From Rhizobium sp. 11515TR (GTDB lineage: Bacteria > Pseudomonadota > Alphaproteobacteria > Rhizobiales > Rhizobiaceae), in contig NZ_CP022998.1 in NCBI RefSeq assembly GCF_002277895.1, positions 2,895,501-2,959,500 on the forward strand: 64,000 nucleotides of DNA, written 5' to 3'. Positions 1 through 9,863 of this stretch are shown piece by piece. The position numbers and the translations under genes were made by a program. The notes beneath the pieces were generated by a model, which was given only the letters and a program-made list of their open reading frames with translations, did no database searches and had not been told where the DNA came from. The number at the start of each line of letters is the position of its first letter. The stretch's first letter is position 1.

Positions 1-926
1 ACATGTGTGTGGATGCCGGCGTCAATCTGCTCGATACCGCCGATGTCTATTCGCAAGGCGCGTCAGAGGAGATTCTCGGCGAGATCATCGGTGGCCCGCG
101 CAAGAACGGCGTGCTCATCGCCACCAAGGCGCGCTTCCCGATGGGACTCGGCGTCAACGATACCGGCTCATCCCGCCAGCACCTCATTCAAGCTTGCGAG
201 GCGAGCCTCAAGCGCATGAAGACCGATGTGATCGATCTCTACCAGCTGCATGAGTGGGACGGACAGACGCCGCTGGAAGAGACGATGGAAGCGCTCGACA
301 CTCTGGTTCGCCAGGGCAAGGTTCGCTACATCGGCTGCTCGAACTTTTCCGGCTGGCACATCATGAAGGCGCTTGGCGTCAGCGAGCGCGACAAGCGCGA
401 ACGTTTCGTCAGCCAGCAGATCCATTACACGCTCGAAGCACGCGACGCGGAAAACGAGCTGATACCTGTTAGTATCGACCAAGGCCTTGGTATTCTCGTC
501 TGGAGCCCGATTGCCGGTGGCCTGCTCTCCGGCAAGCATCGCCGCAATCAAGCGACGCCGGAAGGTACGCGCCAATTCGCCGGCTGGACGGAACCGCCGA
601 TCCGCGATGAAAACCGCCTGTGGAATATCGTCGATACGTTGGTGGAAATCGCCGACGGTCGCGGCGTTTCGGCCGCTCAGGTGGCGCTTGCCTGGCTCAT
701 CGGCCGCAAGGGCGTGACCTCCATCATCATCGGCGGCCGCACCGAAGCCCAGTTCAAGGATAACCTCGCAAGTGCCGAACTGAAGCTGACGGACGAGGAG
801 CGCAAGCGGCTCGACGACGTCAGCCTGCAGCCCTTGATGTATCCCTATTGGCACCAGCGCAATACGGCCAGCGATCGGCTGAGCGAGGCCGATCTGGCGC
901 TGATCGGCCCACATCTGGCGAAGTAA
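1..926 (+). CDS. Aldo/keto reductase, 5' end cut by the window edge
   Basis: NADPH-dependent oxidoreductase of the aldo/keto reductase superfamily, expected to be cytosolic. The open frame runs in from the left edge; the first visible codon is an ATG at 3, but the protein begins inside the family domain, at the strand carrying the catalytic Asp and Tyr (NLLDTADVYSQG), so roughly the first 40-50 residues lie outside the window. The catalytic Lys (VLIATKAR) and His (LYQLHEWD) segments follow, and the C-terminal cofactor-binding part (SIIIGGRTEAQ) is intact. The length and the GGLLSGKHRR segment resemble the YajO/Tas-like branch. The physiological substrate cannot be told. The neighbouring aminotransferase is convergent, so no operon partner is visible. 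Confidence 0.9.
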   Translation, partial: MCVDAGVNLLDTADVYSQGASEEILGEIIGGPRKNGVLIATKARFPMGLGVNDTGSSRQHLIQACEASLKRMKTDVIDLYQLHEWDGQTPLEETMEALDTLVRQGKVRYIGCSNFSGWHIMKALGVSERDKRERFVSQQIHYTLEARDAENELIPVSIDQGLGILVWSPIAGGLLSGKHRRNQATPEGTRQFAGWTEPPIRDENRLWNIVDTLVEIADGRGVSAAQVALAWLIGRKGVTSIIIGGRTEAQFKDNLASAELKLTDEERKRLDDVSLQPLMYPYWHQRNTASDRLSEADLALIGPHLAK

Positions 927-943
927 AAAACGGGAGTGGCGGT

Positions 944-2173
944 TTAAGCCGCCATCGCTCCGATCTCGCCTGCAATCAGCTTACCGAGGCGCGAGATGCC
1001 TTCTTCGATCATCTCGTCATTGGCACAGGAGAAGCTGACACGGAAGGTGTTCGCGCCAGAACCGTCGGCGAAGAACGCCTGACCGGGCACGAAGGCGACC
1101 TTCGCCGTTTCGAGAGACCGTGCAAGCAGCTTGGCGCCATCCATGCCCTTCGGCAGGGTGATCCAGACGAACATGCCGCCTTGTGGCTTCGTCCAGCTCG
1201 TGCCGTCAGGCATGTATTTCGCAAGCGCCGCCAGCATGCAGTCGCGGCGGTGGCTATAGGTCTTGCGGACCTTGGCAACCTGCGCATCAAAACCGCGCTC
1301 GGCGACCTGATGGATCGCGATCTGGTTGATGGTCGAGGAATGCAGGTCGGCCGCCTGCTTCATCAAGACGAGCTTGCGGATGACTGGCGCATTAGCGACG
1401 ATGAAGCCGACGCGAAGGCCGGGCGCTAGCGTCTTGGAAAAGCTGCCGCAATAGATCGTGCGCGTGTCGTTGATGCTGCCCTTGCGCCCGATTTCCAGAG
1501 CCAGGATCGGCGCGACCGGCTCGCCATCATAGCGCAGAGACTGATAGGCGGCGTCTTCGATGACAGCGATATCCAGCTCTTCGGCAAGATCGAGCAGCTT
1601 CTTGCGGCCGGCCAGATCGACCGTCTCGCCCGTCGGGTTGGCGAAGTCGGCCGAGAGATAGGCGAACTTCACCCGGCCACCCGCCTGCGAAGCCGCAGCG
1701 CGATAGGAATCCGGCGTGCGATTGCCGTTCGGCGTCAGTTGATCATAAGTCGGCTCATAGGCGTTGAAAGCCTGCAACGCGCCAAGATAGGTCGGCGCTG
1801 TCACAAGCGCCGTATCCTTCGGCGACAGGAAGAGCTTGCCGAGATAATCGAGCCCCTGCTGCGAACCGGAAACGATGAAGACATTTTCCAGCTCACAGGG
1901 AATGCCGAGCGCGCCCATCTGGCCAACAAGCCATTCGCGCAGTGGCTTGTAGCCTTCGCTGACCGAATATTGCAGCGCTGCATTCACCGTCGGGCCGGAA
2001 AAGATATCGGCATAGGCCTGCTTGAATTCGGCATCCGGAAACAATGCGGGATCGGGAATGCCGCCGGCGAAAGAGATGATATCCGGCCGCTCCAAGAGTT
2101 TCAGCAGCTCGCGGATTTCGGAGGCGCGCATGCGGCTCGAGCGCGTCGCAAAGATATTTTCCCAATTCAACAT
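944..2173 (-). CDS. PLP-dependent aminotransferase, fold type I
   Basis: Class I/II aminotransferase of the 2-aminoadipate (LysN-like) type, about 409 residues. The frame shows the NPTG motif (DFANPTGETV), the Asp that contacts the PLP ring nitrogen (VIEDAAYQSL) and the Schiff-base Lys in GSFSKTLAPGLRVG. The N-terminal SFAGGIPDPALFP segment is the substrate-covering arm typical of this subgroup. The start at 2173 is preferred over the upstream in-frame codon at 2215 because GAGGAAG lies just before it and conserved sequence begins there. No GntR-type DNA-binding domain is attached, so it is an enzyme rather than an MocR regulator. The amino-acid donor cannot be predicted reliably. It is divergent from the methyltransferase gene. 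Confidence 0.9.
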   Translation of the reverse strand: MLNWENIFATRSSRMRASEIRELLKLLERPDIISFAGGIPDPALFPDAEFKQAYADIFSGPTVNAALQYSVSEGYKPLREWLVGQMGALGIPCELENVFIVSGSQQGLDYLGKLFLSPKDTALVTAPTYLGALQAFNAYEPTYDQLTPNGNRTPDSYRAAASQAGGRVKFAYLSADFANPTGETVDLAGRKKLLDLAEELDIAVIEDAAYQSLRYDGEPVAPILALEIGRKGSINDTRTIYCGSFSKTLAPGLRVGFIVANAPVIRKLVLMKQAADLHSSTINQIAIHQVAERGFDAQVAKVRKTYSHRRDCMLAALAKYMPDGTSWTKPQGGMFVWITLPKGMDGAKLLARSLETAKVAFVPGQAFFADGSGANTFRVSFSCANDEMIEEGISRLGKLIAGEIGAMAA

Positions 2174-2254
2174 GGGGCTTCCTCGTAATTTTTGGTCTTT
2201 ATGCCACAAGATCACGCAACAAAAGATAAGTCAATAATGCTGACCTATTTTGTT

Positions 2255-2267
2255 TGTCATGGTGACA
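2255..2267. promoter_or_regulatory. Inverted repeat TGTCA-TGG-TGACA in a divergent promoter region
   Basis: A perfect 5-bp inverted repeat with a 3-bp spacer lies between the aminotransferase start (2173) and the methyltransferase start (2330). Another TGTCA follows at 2274-2278. The placement is that of an operator; the protein that would bind it is unknown. Confidence 0.35.
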
Positions 2268-2329
2268 GATATTGTCAGTCTTTCCTGCTAGCAGTGGTGT
2301 CTCGAATGAAAAAACGAGTGACAGTCAGC

Positions 2330-2917
2330 ATGAGCACCGACCCGACTTCGTCCTTCTATACCGACAACGCCGCCATCTACGCAGCGCGCGAACGCCGGCT
2401 GCCGCGCCAGAGGCTGGATGCCTTTCTGGCCGCCCTGCCCGCAGGCGCAACCATCCTCGAACTGGGTTGCGGCGGTGGCCAGGATGCTGGCTACATGCTC
2501 TCGCGCGGCTTCGCCGTTACGCCCACGGATGGCTCCGCCGAACTTGCGAGAGAGGCGGAAAAGCTTCTTGGCAAGCCCGTTCGAGTCATGCGCTTCGAAG
2601 CCCTGGATGAGACCGAAATCTTCGACGGCATATGGGCGGAGGCCAGCCTCCTGCATGTTCCAAGATCCGTCCTGCCGAATGTCTTCGATCGCATTCTGCG
2701 CGCCCTGAAAACGGGCGGCATCTTTCACGCCAGCTTCAAGGCGGGTGAAGCAGAGGGGCACGACAAGTTCGGACGCTATTATAACTATCCGTCGACCTCA
2801 TGGCTTCGGGATATGTTGAGCGCTGGCGGATGGAAGAACATCACCATGACCGAAGCCGATGGTAGCGGCTTCGATGGCGAGCCGACAAGATGGCTCTACG
2901 TCAAGGCTCGCAAATAG
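2330..2917 (+). CDS. Class I SAM-dependent methyltransferase
   Basis: Small cytosolic methyltransferase, about 195 residues, of the Methyltransf_11/25 type. The SAM-binding motif I is ILELGCGGGQDAGYML; motif II/acidic loop (VTPTDGSAELA) and the ASLLHVP and ILRALKTGGIFHASFK segments follow as in small-molecule methyltransferases. The ATG at 2330 starts a protein beginning MSTDPTSSFYTDNA, the usual beginning for the family; an ATG at 2306 is an alternative, and the longer frame back to 2192 would overlap the divergent aminotransferase. The substrate is unknown; related rhizobial proteins are annotated only as methyltransferases. It converges with ilvC. Confidence 0.85.
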   Translation: MSTDPTSSFYTDNAAIYAARERRLPRQRLDAFLAALPAGATILELGCGGGQDAGYMLSRGFAVTPTDGSAELAREAEKLLGKPVRVMRFEALDETEIFDGIWAEASLLHVPRSVLPNVFDRILRALKTGGIFHASFKAGEAEGHDKFGRYYNYPSTSWLRDMLSAGGWKNITMTEADGSGFDGEPTRWLYVKARK

Positions 2918-2942
2918 AAAGGCCGGAGCTTTCACCCCGGCC
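2913..2942 (-). terminator. Rho-independent terminator of ilvC
   Basis: Read on the minus strand just after ilvC, arms GGCCGG and CCGGCC enclose a 10-nt loop and are followed by TTTCTATTT. It separates the convergent ilvC and methyltransferase genes. Confidence 0.6.
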
Positions 2943-2967
2943 CTCCAATCCGGCTCTCGCCGAAAGC

Positions 2968-4023
<1,056 letters not shown>

Positions 4024-4031
4024 TTAAATTG

Positions 4032-4682
4032 TCAGACGGCCGCTGCTGCTTCCGCCAATACTTTTTCCGTGCCGTAAAGCCGGAGGAAAGCGGTGACCGC
4101 TTTCTCAGCCTGACGGCTCGTATCCTTCAAACCGGGCTCACCGAGCAGCATGCGCACATGCAGATCGGAGACGATGAGCCCATAAAGCGTGTGATATGCC
4201 TCGTCCGCATCGGCAAAGCGCAGCAACCCCGCGCGCTTGCCGGCATCGATGAGACCGATGGCACGGCGGTCGATCTGCCGGCGCCCGCGCTCCAGAAGTA
4301 GCTTGCCGAGCTTCGAGCCGTCGCGGTTCGACTGGCCGATCGCCAGGCGGTTCAAAGCGAGAGAAACGTCGCCAGCCAGAACCTCGAGCAGATCACGCGC
4401 GAATATGACGAGATGATCATGCAGGCTCGCCGGATTCAGCCGTTCGCCATTGCGTTCGAACGTACGCACCTTGCTGGCCTGATAGGTGATCATCGCAGAC
4501 AGCAGGCCGTCGCGGTCACCGAACCACTTGTAAAGACTTTCCTTGGAGCAATTGGCGGCGCGCGCGACGCCAGAGGTCGTCAGCGCCTTCTCGCCGCCGT
4601 CGACGAGCAGACGCAGCGCCTGTTCCAGAACCGCGTTCTGGCGCGGCGAAAACTCGCTCGACTGTCCTACTTCGCTCAGCAC
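4032..4682 (-). CDS. TetR/AcrR family transcriptional regulator, AefR-like
   Basis: DNA-binding repressor of about 216 residues. The N-terminal helix-turn-helix covers VLEQALRLLVDGGEKAL through TSGVARAANCSKESLYKWFGD; the rest is an all-helical ligand domain resembling the AefR-type C-terminus. No ATG lies near the N-terminus. A GTG at 4682 is favoured because GGGAG sits 8 nt before it; a TTG at 4697 and a GTG at 4691 are alternatives. A perfect 16-bp palindrome lies immediately upstream (4701-4716), which suggests autorepression. ilvC follows on the same strand after 44 bp, so regulation of ilvC by this protein is conceivable but only inferred. Confidence 0.85.
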   Translation of the reverse strand: MLSEVGQSSEFSPRQNAVLEQALRLLVDGGEKALTTSGVARAANCSKESLYKWFGDRDGLLSAMITYQASKVRTFERNGERLNPASLHDHLVIFARDLLEVLAGDVSLALNRLAIGQSNRDGSKLGKLLLERGRRQIDRRAIGLIDAGKRAGLLRFADADEAYHTLYGLIVSDLHVRMLLGEPGLKDTSRQAEKAVTAFLRLYGTEKVLAEAAAAV

Positions 4683-4700
4683 GATGGCCACTCCCAAATG

Positions 4701-4716
4701 CGTACCGTACGGTACG
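4701..4716. promoter_or_regulatory. Perfect 16-bp palindrome, candidate TetR operator
   Basis: The sequence CGTACCGTACGGTACG is identical to its reverse complement. It directly precedes the TetR-family start, the usual place for an autoregulatory operator. Binding is not shown by sequence alone. Confidence 0.5.
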
Positions 4717-4881
4717 GTTCGTGGCGCTTTATGCAGGACACCAATGCAGTCGTCAAGCGGAATTCGTTGCTGCAGTGCGTTAAAAAGAGAGTGCGTGTCA
4801 GGCTGCTAAACGGTGGCAGCTGCCACGAGCCGGTCAGCCGATCAAGAGAGCTTGACGCAAATGATTGGTCGGAAACATCAC

Positions 4882-5793
4882 CTACTCGGCCGCGACCACG
4901 CTATTGCGCATCGCCTCGACATCCTTCAGCGGGGGCAAGCCGTAAAGGCGGCTATATTCCCGGCTGAACTGCGACGGACTTTGATAGCCGACACGATGAC
5001 CTGCCGATCCCACGTCGAGCCGCTCGACGATCATCAGCCGCCGCGCCTCATGGAGCCGAAGCTGCTTTTGATACTGCATCGGCGACAGGGCCGTAACAGT
5101 CTTGAAATGGTGATGCAGCGAGGAAACGCTCATGCCGACACGCTCGGCCAGCTCTTCGATGCGCAACGGCTGCGTATAGTTGTTGCGGAGCCACGCGACG
5201 GCACGCGCCACTCGGTTGGTCTGGCTCTCTGCCATAGCTATCTGCAGCAAACGAGGTCCGTTCGGGCCGGTCAGCAGGCGATAGAGGATTTCCTGCTCGA
5301 TCAAAGGTGCCATGGCCGGAATATCTTCGGGCCGATCAAGCAATCGAAGCAGGCGCAGCGAGGCATCGAGCAGTTCCGGCGAGGCGGCATTGACCGCAAT
5401 TCCGCGCACAGGCTCGGCGGTCAGTGCCTGACGCGGAATGCTGACGCGCGACAGCAGCTCCTTCAAGCGTTCGCTGTCGAGCGCCATGCCGAAGCAAAGA
5501 TAAGGCGTATCGCTGCCGACATTGGTAACCTGCGTCGAGACCGGCAGGTCGAGCGCAGTCAAAATATACTCGCCGACCCCGTAATTGTAGGTCTCGGCGC
5601 CGATTGTCAGGTTCTTGCGTCCCTGGACCACGATTGCAAAACAGGGCCGATAAGCTCCATGCTGCCACACGGTCGCGGCCGACTGCCGATAGAGATTAAG
5701 ATTGTCTATCGGCGTGCGGTGTTCGCCGTCGCTCGGAGCGAAACGTGCAACGATCGATGCGAGTTCCTGATTGGGATTGAAAGGCAGTGTCAT
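4882..5793 (-). CDS. AraC family regulator with AraC_N domain
   Basis: Transcription activator of about 303 residues. The N-terminal half (WQHGAYRPCFAIVVQGRKNL through YILTALDLPVSTQV) is the AraC_N/cupin-like sensing domain found in YqhC-type regulators. The C-terminal part holds two helix-turn-helix motifs (LRIEELAERVGMSVSSLHHHFK and GYQSPSQFSREYSRLYG). The ATG at 5793 begins MTLPFNPNQ; the frame extends to 5871, but the extension looks non-coding. It is divergent from a zinc alcohol dehydrogenase at 5996. In E. coli, YqhC has the same relation to the aldehyde reductase YqhD, so control of the dehydrogenase is a reasonable inference. Confidence 0.9.
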   Translation of the reverse strand: MTLPFNPNQELASIVARFAPSDGEHRTPIDNLNLYRQSAATVWQHGAYRPCFAIVVQGRKNLTIGAETYNYGVGEYILTALDLPVSTQVTNVGSDTPYLCFGMALDSERLKELLSRVSIPRQALTAEPVRGIAVNAASPELLDASLRLLRLLDRPEDIPAMAPLIEQEILYRLLTGPNGPRLLQIAMAESQTNRVARAVAWLRNNYTQPLRIEELAERVGMSVSSLHHHFKTVTALSPMQYQKQLRLHEARRLMIVERLDVGSAGHRVGYQSPSQFSREYSRLYGLPPLKDVEAMRNSVVAAE

Positions 5794-5995
5794 GCGCAAC
5801 CAACTGTTTTCGAGCAGATATCGATGTCTATCTAGGTAACACCGTTCGATCGCGAAAGACCTGCCGAACATTTAGATTCGCAGGATCGTACATAAAGCTT
5901 GCAGGATCGCTCTAACGCTCCGGCCCGGTCCTGATGCATGGTGGGCCACTCCAAATTCCACTCCCAACCCATCTGAAAAGATAAGGAAATCTCCC

Positions 5996-7039
5996 ATGCC
6001 TATCGCAAAGGGTTATGCCGCTACCGACGCGTCCAAGCCGCTCACGCCTTTCACTTTCGAGCGGCGCGACCCGAACGCGGACGATGTTGTCATCTCCGTC
6101 AAATATTGCGGCGTCTGCCATTCCGACATTCACCAGGCTCGCAACGAATGGGGCGGCTCGAAGTATCCGATGGTGCCCGGCCACGAAGTCGCAGGCATCG
6201 TGACCGCCGTCGGTTCCGAGGTTACGAAGTTCAAGGTCGGCGACCGCGTTGGCGTCGGCTGCTTCGTCAATTCCTGCACGACCTGCGCCACGCGCGACCT
6301 GGATTACGAGCACTACATGCCGGGCTTGGTCCAGACCTACAACGACGTGGAAGCCGATGGCGAGACGCCAACCTATGGCGGCTACTCCGACTCGATCGTC
6401 GTCAAGGAAGGCTATGTCCTCTCCTTCCCCGAAAACATCCCGCTCGATTCGGGCGCACCGCTGCTGTGCGCCGGCATCACGCTCTATTCACCGCTGCGCC
6501 ACTGGAAAGCTGGACCGGGCAAGAAGGTCGCGATTGTCGGCATGGGCGGCCTCGGCCACATGGGCGTGAAGCTGGCCCACGCCATGGGCGCCGACGTGAC
6601 AGTTCTCAGCCAGACGCTGTCGAAGAAGGAAGACGGCTTCAAGCTCGGCGCGAAGGACTACTACGCCACCAGCGACGCCGAGACCTTCACCAAGCTCGCC
6701 GGCACCTTCGACCTGATCATCAACACGGTTGGTACAGCGATCGATTGGAACGCCTATCTGAATCTTCTGAAATATGATGGCAGCATGGTGCTGGTCGGCG
6801 TTCCCGAGCACGCGGTTCCGGTCCATGCCTTCTCGCTGATCCCCGGCCGCCGCAGCCTTTCCGGCTCCATGATCGGCTCGATCAAGGAAACCCAAGAAAT
6901 GCTCGACTTCTGCGGCGAGCACAACATCGTGGCCGAGATCGAGAAGATCAGCATCCAGGACATCAACGAAGCGTATGAGCGCGTGCTGAAGAGCGACGTC
7001 CGCTACCGCTTCGTCATCGACATCGCCTCACTGGCATAA
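5996..7039 (+). CDS. NAD(P)-dependent alcohol dehydrogenase, YahK/CAD type
   Basis: Medium-chain zinc dehydrogenase, 347 residues, expected to interconvert aldehydes and alcohols in the cytosol. Catalytic zinc ligands are Cys41 (GVCHSD) and His63 with Glu64 (PGHEV); the nucleotide motif is GMGGLGHMG. In this family a structural zinc is normally held by four cysteines spaced C-x2-C-x2-C-x7-C. Here Cys94 and Cys97 are present, but positions 100 and 108 are Arg and Met, so the structural zinc is probably absent or bound differently. A Shine-Dalgarno-like AAGGAAA precedes the ATG. It is divergent from an AraC regulator and followed by a strong terminator. Confidence 0.92.
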   Translation: MPIAKGYAATDASKPLTPFTFERRDPNADDVVISVKYCGVCHSDIHQARNEWGGSKYPMVPGHEVAGIVTAVGSEVTKFKVGDRVGVGCFVNSCTTCATRDLDYEHYMPGLVQTYNDVEADGETPTYGGYSDSIVVKEGYVLSFPENIPLDSGAPLLCAGITLYSPLRHWKAGPGKKVAIVGMGGLGHMGVKLAHAMGADVTVLSQTLSKKEDGFKLGAKDYYATSDAETFTKLAGTFDLIINTVGTAIDWNAYLNLLKYDGSMVLVGVPEHAVPVHAFSLIPGRRSLSGSMIGSIKETQEMLDFCGEHNIVAEIEKISIQDINEAYERVLKSDVRYRFVIDIASLA

Positions 7040-7043
7040 ACCG

Positions 7044-7078
7044 AAAAGGGCGGCGTCCGGTCCGGACGCCGCCCTTTC
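7044..7078. terminator. Strong bidirectional terminator
   Basis: A near-continuous palindrome with arms GGGCGGCGTCCGG and CCGGACGCCGCCC, flanked by AAAA on the left and TTTCTT on the right. It sits between the convergent alcohol dehydrogenase and ndh genes and can end transcription from both sides. Confidence 0.85.
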
Positions 7079-8341
7079 TTATTCTTCGCGCATGCTTTCC
7101 CGCTGCGTGATCAGCCGGGCACTGTGCTGCCGGCTGACATAGATCCACAGCCAACTCCAGGCGACCGCGATGCGCCAGCGAACGCCGATCAGGAAATAGA
7201 TATGGGCAAGGCCCCATACCCACCAGGCGATCCACCCCTTGAGTTTCAGCCAGCCGAAATCGATGATAGCGGCACTCTTGCCGATGGTCGCGAGGCTGCC
7301 CTGATGCCTATAGCGGAACGGCCCCGGCATCGGCTTACCTGCAAGTTTCGCCCTGATCACCTTGGCAACATAATCTCCCTGCTGCTTGGCTGCTGGAGCG
7401 ATTCCCGGCACCGGACTGTCATCCTCGCGCAAGACCAACGCCGTATCGCCGATGATGAAGATATCGTCTTTGCCAGGCGCCCTTAGCTCCTTGTCGACTA
7501 TGGCGCGGCCGGCGCGGTCGGCTGGAATGCCAAGCCATTTCGCAGCCGGCGACGCCTCGACGCCGGCCGCCCAGACGATGGTGCGGCACGGCACGAAGCT
7601 GTCGCCGATCGTCACCCCCTCAGCGCTGCAGGAAGTCACCGGCTTGCCGAAGCGGAGTTCGACGCCCAGCGTCTCCAGCTCCCTGCGAGCATAGTCGGAA
7701 AGGTCTTCGGCAAAGGCTGCCAATACCCGCGGCCCGGCCTCGACGAGGATGATCTTTGCCTTGCGGGTGTCGATATTGCGGAACTCCTTCGGCAGCGTCG
7801 TCCTTGCCAGCTCGGAGATGATACCGGCGAGCTCGACGCCTGTAGGACCCGCGCCGACGATCACGAAGGTCAGCAACGCTTCGCGGGCAGCTGGATCGGT
7901 TTCAAGCTCCGCCTGCTCGAAGGCCAGCAGCACGCGGCGACGGATGGTCGTCGCATCCTCCAGTGTCTTCAGACCGGGCGCCACGGGCTCCCATTCATCA
8001 TGACCGAAGTAAGCATGGGTCGCACCCGTCGCCAGCACCAGCGTATCGTAACCGATTTTCTGCCCGTCCTTCAAAAGGACCTCACACGCATCACTATCGA
8101 CGCCGACGACTTCCGCCAGCAAGGTTGTCACTTCTGGCCGATCCCGGAAGAAGCTGCGGATCGGCCAGGCAATCTCGGAGGTTGCAAGCAGAGTGGTCGC
8201 GACCTGATAGAGAAGCGGCTGGAACAGATGGTGATTGCGCCGATCGATCAGCGTGATGCGGACGGGAGCACCTTTCAGATCGTTGACGAGCTGCAATCCG
8301 CCAAAGCCGCCTCCGACGACGACAATGTGATGATCCTTCAT
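7079..8341 (-). CDS. ndh: Type II NADH dehydrogenase (NDH-2)
   Basis: Single-subunit, non-proton-pumping NADH:quinone oxidoreductase, 420 residues, peripheral on the inner face of the cytoplasmic membrane. Two Rossmann motifs are visible: FAD (VVVGGGFGGLQLV near residue 6) and NADH (FVIVGAGPTGVELAG near residue 165), and the second FAD motif is DIFIIGDTA. The QQGDYVAKVI segment is the quinone-site signature of the NDH-2 family. The hydrophobic, Trp-rich C-terminus (WIAWWVWGLAHIYFLIG) is a membrane anchor. The start has GAGG upstream. It feeds electrons to the quinone pool without conserving energy. It stands alone, divergent from nothing close and sharing a terminator with the preceding gene. 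Confidence 0.93.
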   Translation of the reverse strand: MKDHHIVVVGGGFGGLQLVNDLKGAPVRITLIDRRNHHLFQPLLYQVATTLLATSEIAWPIRSFFRDRPEVTTLLAEVVGVDSDACEVLLKDGQKIGYDTLVLATGATHAYFGHDEWEPVAPGLKTLEDATTIRRRVLLAFEQAELETDPAAREALLTFVIVGAGPTGVELAGIISELARTTLPKEFRNIDTRKAKIILVEAGPRVLAAFAEDLSDYARRELETLGVELRFGKPVTSCSAEGVTIGDSFVPCRTIVWAAGVEASPAAKWLGIPADRAGRAIVDKELRAPGKDDIFIIGDTALVLREDDSPVPGIAPAAKQQGDYVAKVIRAKLAGKPMPGPFRYRHQGSLATIGKSAAIIDFGWLKLKGWIAWWVWGLAHIYFLIGVRWRIAVAWSWLWIYVSRQHSARLITQRESMREE

Positions 8342-8447
8342 GGCAACACCTCATGGCTACGTTTCGCGAAAAACGTAGGGTTGAGAAGGATAAGCAGCAA
8401 CTATCTTTTCTGCATGGCACCCCTGCGACTGTCACGCGCCATTGTGC

Positions 8448-8912
8448 CTACCTTGCGTATCCCACCGGAACGGACGAGCCGCTTTTCAGTTCCTCCATCG
8501 AGATCGATGCGGAAACGTCAAACAGTTCGACCTTGCGCACGAGCATTTTATAGATGACATCATAGTGCTCGACACGCGGCAGCACGATCTTGAGTATATA
8601 GTCGTAATTCCCGGTAAGCCGATGCGCTTCTACGATCTCGGGGATGTCGCCGATAACCTTGCGGAAGGATTCGATCCACTCGTCGGCATGATGCGCCGTT
8701 TTGATGAGGGCATAGACGGTGGTCGGCACTCCCATCTTCTCGCGGTCGAGTACAACGATGCGCCGGGCAATGTGCCCGCTTTCCTCAAGCCGCTGGATGC
8801 GGCGCGAACAGGCCGAAACCGACAGGGCGACACGATCGGCGAGCTCGGTCACGGATATGCCTGCATCCGCCTGCAAAAATTCGAGAATCTTTCGATCACG
8901 TTCATCCAGCAT
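8448..8912 (-). CDS. Lrp/AsnC family transcriptional regulator
   Basis: Amino-acid-responsive regulator, 154 residues from the ATG at 8912 (MLDERDRKILEFLQADAG). The N-terminal winged helix-turn-helix is ISVTELADRVALSVSACSRRIQRLEESG, and the C-terminal RAM/ACT-like ligand domain contains the typical GNYDYILKIVLP segment. In-frame ATGs at 8951 and 8969 would add 13-19 residues not usual in the family. It is divergent from an aspartate/glutamate racemase-family gene (start 9074), so control of that gene by an amino-acid ligand is likely. The AT-rich 160-bp gap is the shared control region. Confidence 0.9.
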   Translation of the reverse strand: MLDERDRKILEFLQADAGISVTELADRVALSVSACSRRIQRLEESGHIARRIVVLDREKMGVPTTVYALIKTAHHADEWIESFRKVIGDIPEIVEAHRLTGNYDYILKIVLPRVEHYDVIYKMLVRKVELFDVSASISMEELKSGSSVPVGYAR

Positions 8913-9073
8913 ATGCAGCAATCCATCTTCACGCGCCGTTATTTTGCACATAAATCTAAAAATACACAAACTATTGCATCAAAACTCTGATAGGCTTCAA
9001 AAAATGCAAACACGCGGCGGCTGAATCACCGCACTATTCCTCCATTCAAAATCCACGAGCGGAGAACAGCACT

Positions 9074-9793
9074 ATGCGCACCATTGGCCTGATCGGCGGT
9101 ATGAGTTTCGAGAGTTCGGCAGTCTATTACCGCCTGATCAACGAAATGGTCCGCGAGCGCCTCGGCGGCCTCTCCTCCGCCGAACTGGTGATGTACTCCG
9201 TCAATTTCGAAGAAATCGTCGCGCTGCAGAAGGCCGGCCGCTGGAACGATGCCGCCGACCGTCTCGGCGATGCCGCGCAGCGCCTGCAGTCGGCCGGCGC
9301 CGAATGCGTGCTCATCTGCACCAACACCATGCACCTGATCGCGCCTCAGGTTGCCGAGCGCATTTCCGCGCCTCTCATCCACATCATCGACGAAACCGCC
9401 GCTGCACTGAAGGCTGCGGGCCGCGTCAAGCCGCTGCTGCTCGCCACGCGCTACACGATGGAACACGGCTTCTATGCCGAGCGCATGGCAGAAAACGGCG
9501 TCTCCATCATGGTCCCGGGTTCCGAGGATCGTACCGTCACGCACGATATCATCTTCAACGAACTCTGTGCCGGCGTCATCAACGACGAGTCGCGCCGGAA
9601 GCTGAACGCGATCATAGAGCGCGCCAAGGCGGAAGGCGCCGACAGCGTCATTCTTGGCTGCACCGAGATCTGCCTCATCCTCGATCCGAAGGCGCTGATC
9701 CTGCCGGGTTTCGATACCACGACGATCCACGCCGAAGCGGCTGTGGACTTCGCGCTTGTGAATGAAAAGGTCGGCAAAAGCTGCGCTGCCTGA
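9074..9793 (+). CDS. Aspartate/glutamate racemase family protein
   Basis: PLP-independent racemase, 239 residues, matching the length of the aspartate racemase family (YgeA/RacX type). The two catalytic cysteines are in ICTNTMH (Cys82) and LGCTEICL; the N-terminal IGLIGGMSFESS motif binds the substrate carboxylate. Both active-site thiols are present, so it should be active on aspartate, glutamate or a related amino acid; which one is not evident. It is divergent from an Lrp/AsnC regulator, a common pairing for amino-acid racemases. D-amino-acid supply or breakdown are both possible roles. Confidence 0.9.
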   Translation: MRTIGLIGGMSFESSAVYYRLINEMVRERLGGLSSAELVMYSVNFEEIVALQKAGRWNDAADRLGDAAQRLQSAGAECVLICTNTMHLIAPQVAERISAPLIHIIDETAAALKAAGRVKPLLLATRYTMEHGFYAERMAENGVSIMVPGSEDRTVTHDIIFNELCAGVINDESRRKLNAIIERAKAEGADSVILGCTEICLILDPKALILPGFDTTTIHAEAAVDFALVNEKVGKSCAA

Positions 9794-9810
9794 TCGCAAT
9801 CAATTTACTT

Positions 9811-9834
9811 GACTGAGTCCAATAAATAATGGAC
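9811..9834. promoter_or_regulatory. Operator-like palindromes before the MarR-GNAT gene
   Basis: Two overlapping symmetric elements occur 30-50 bp upstream of the gene at 9864: GACTGAGTC (9811-9819), and arms GTCCA (9817-9821) and TGGAC (9830-9834) separated by 8 AT-rich bases. MarR proteins bind such short palindromes at their own promoters; binding here is inferred. Confidence 0.4.
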
Positions 9835-9863
9835 ATCGTCTTCTATAATGAGGAGACGATGCC

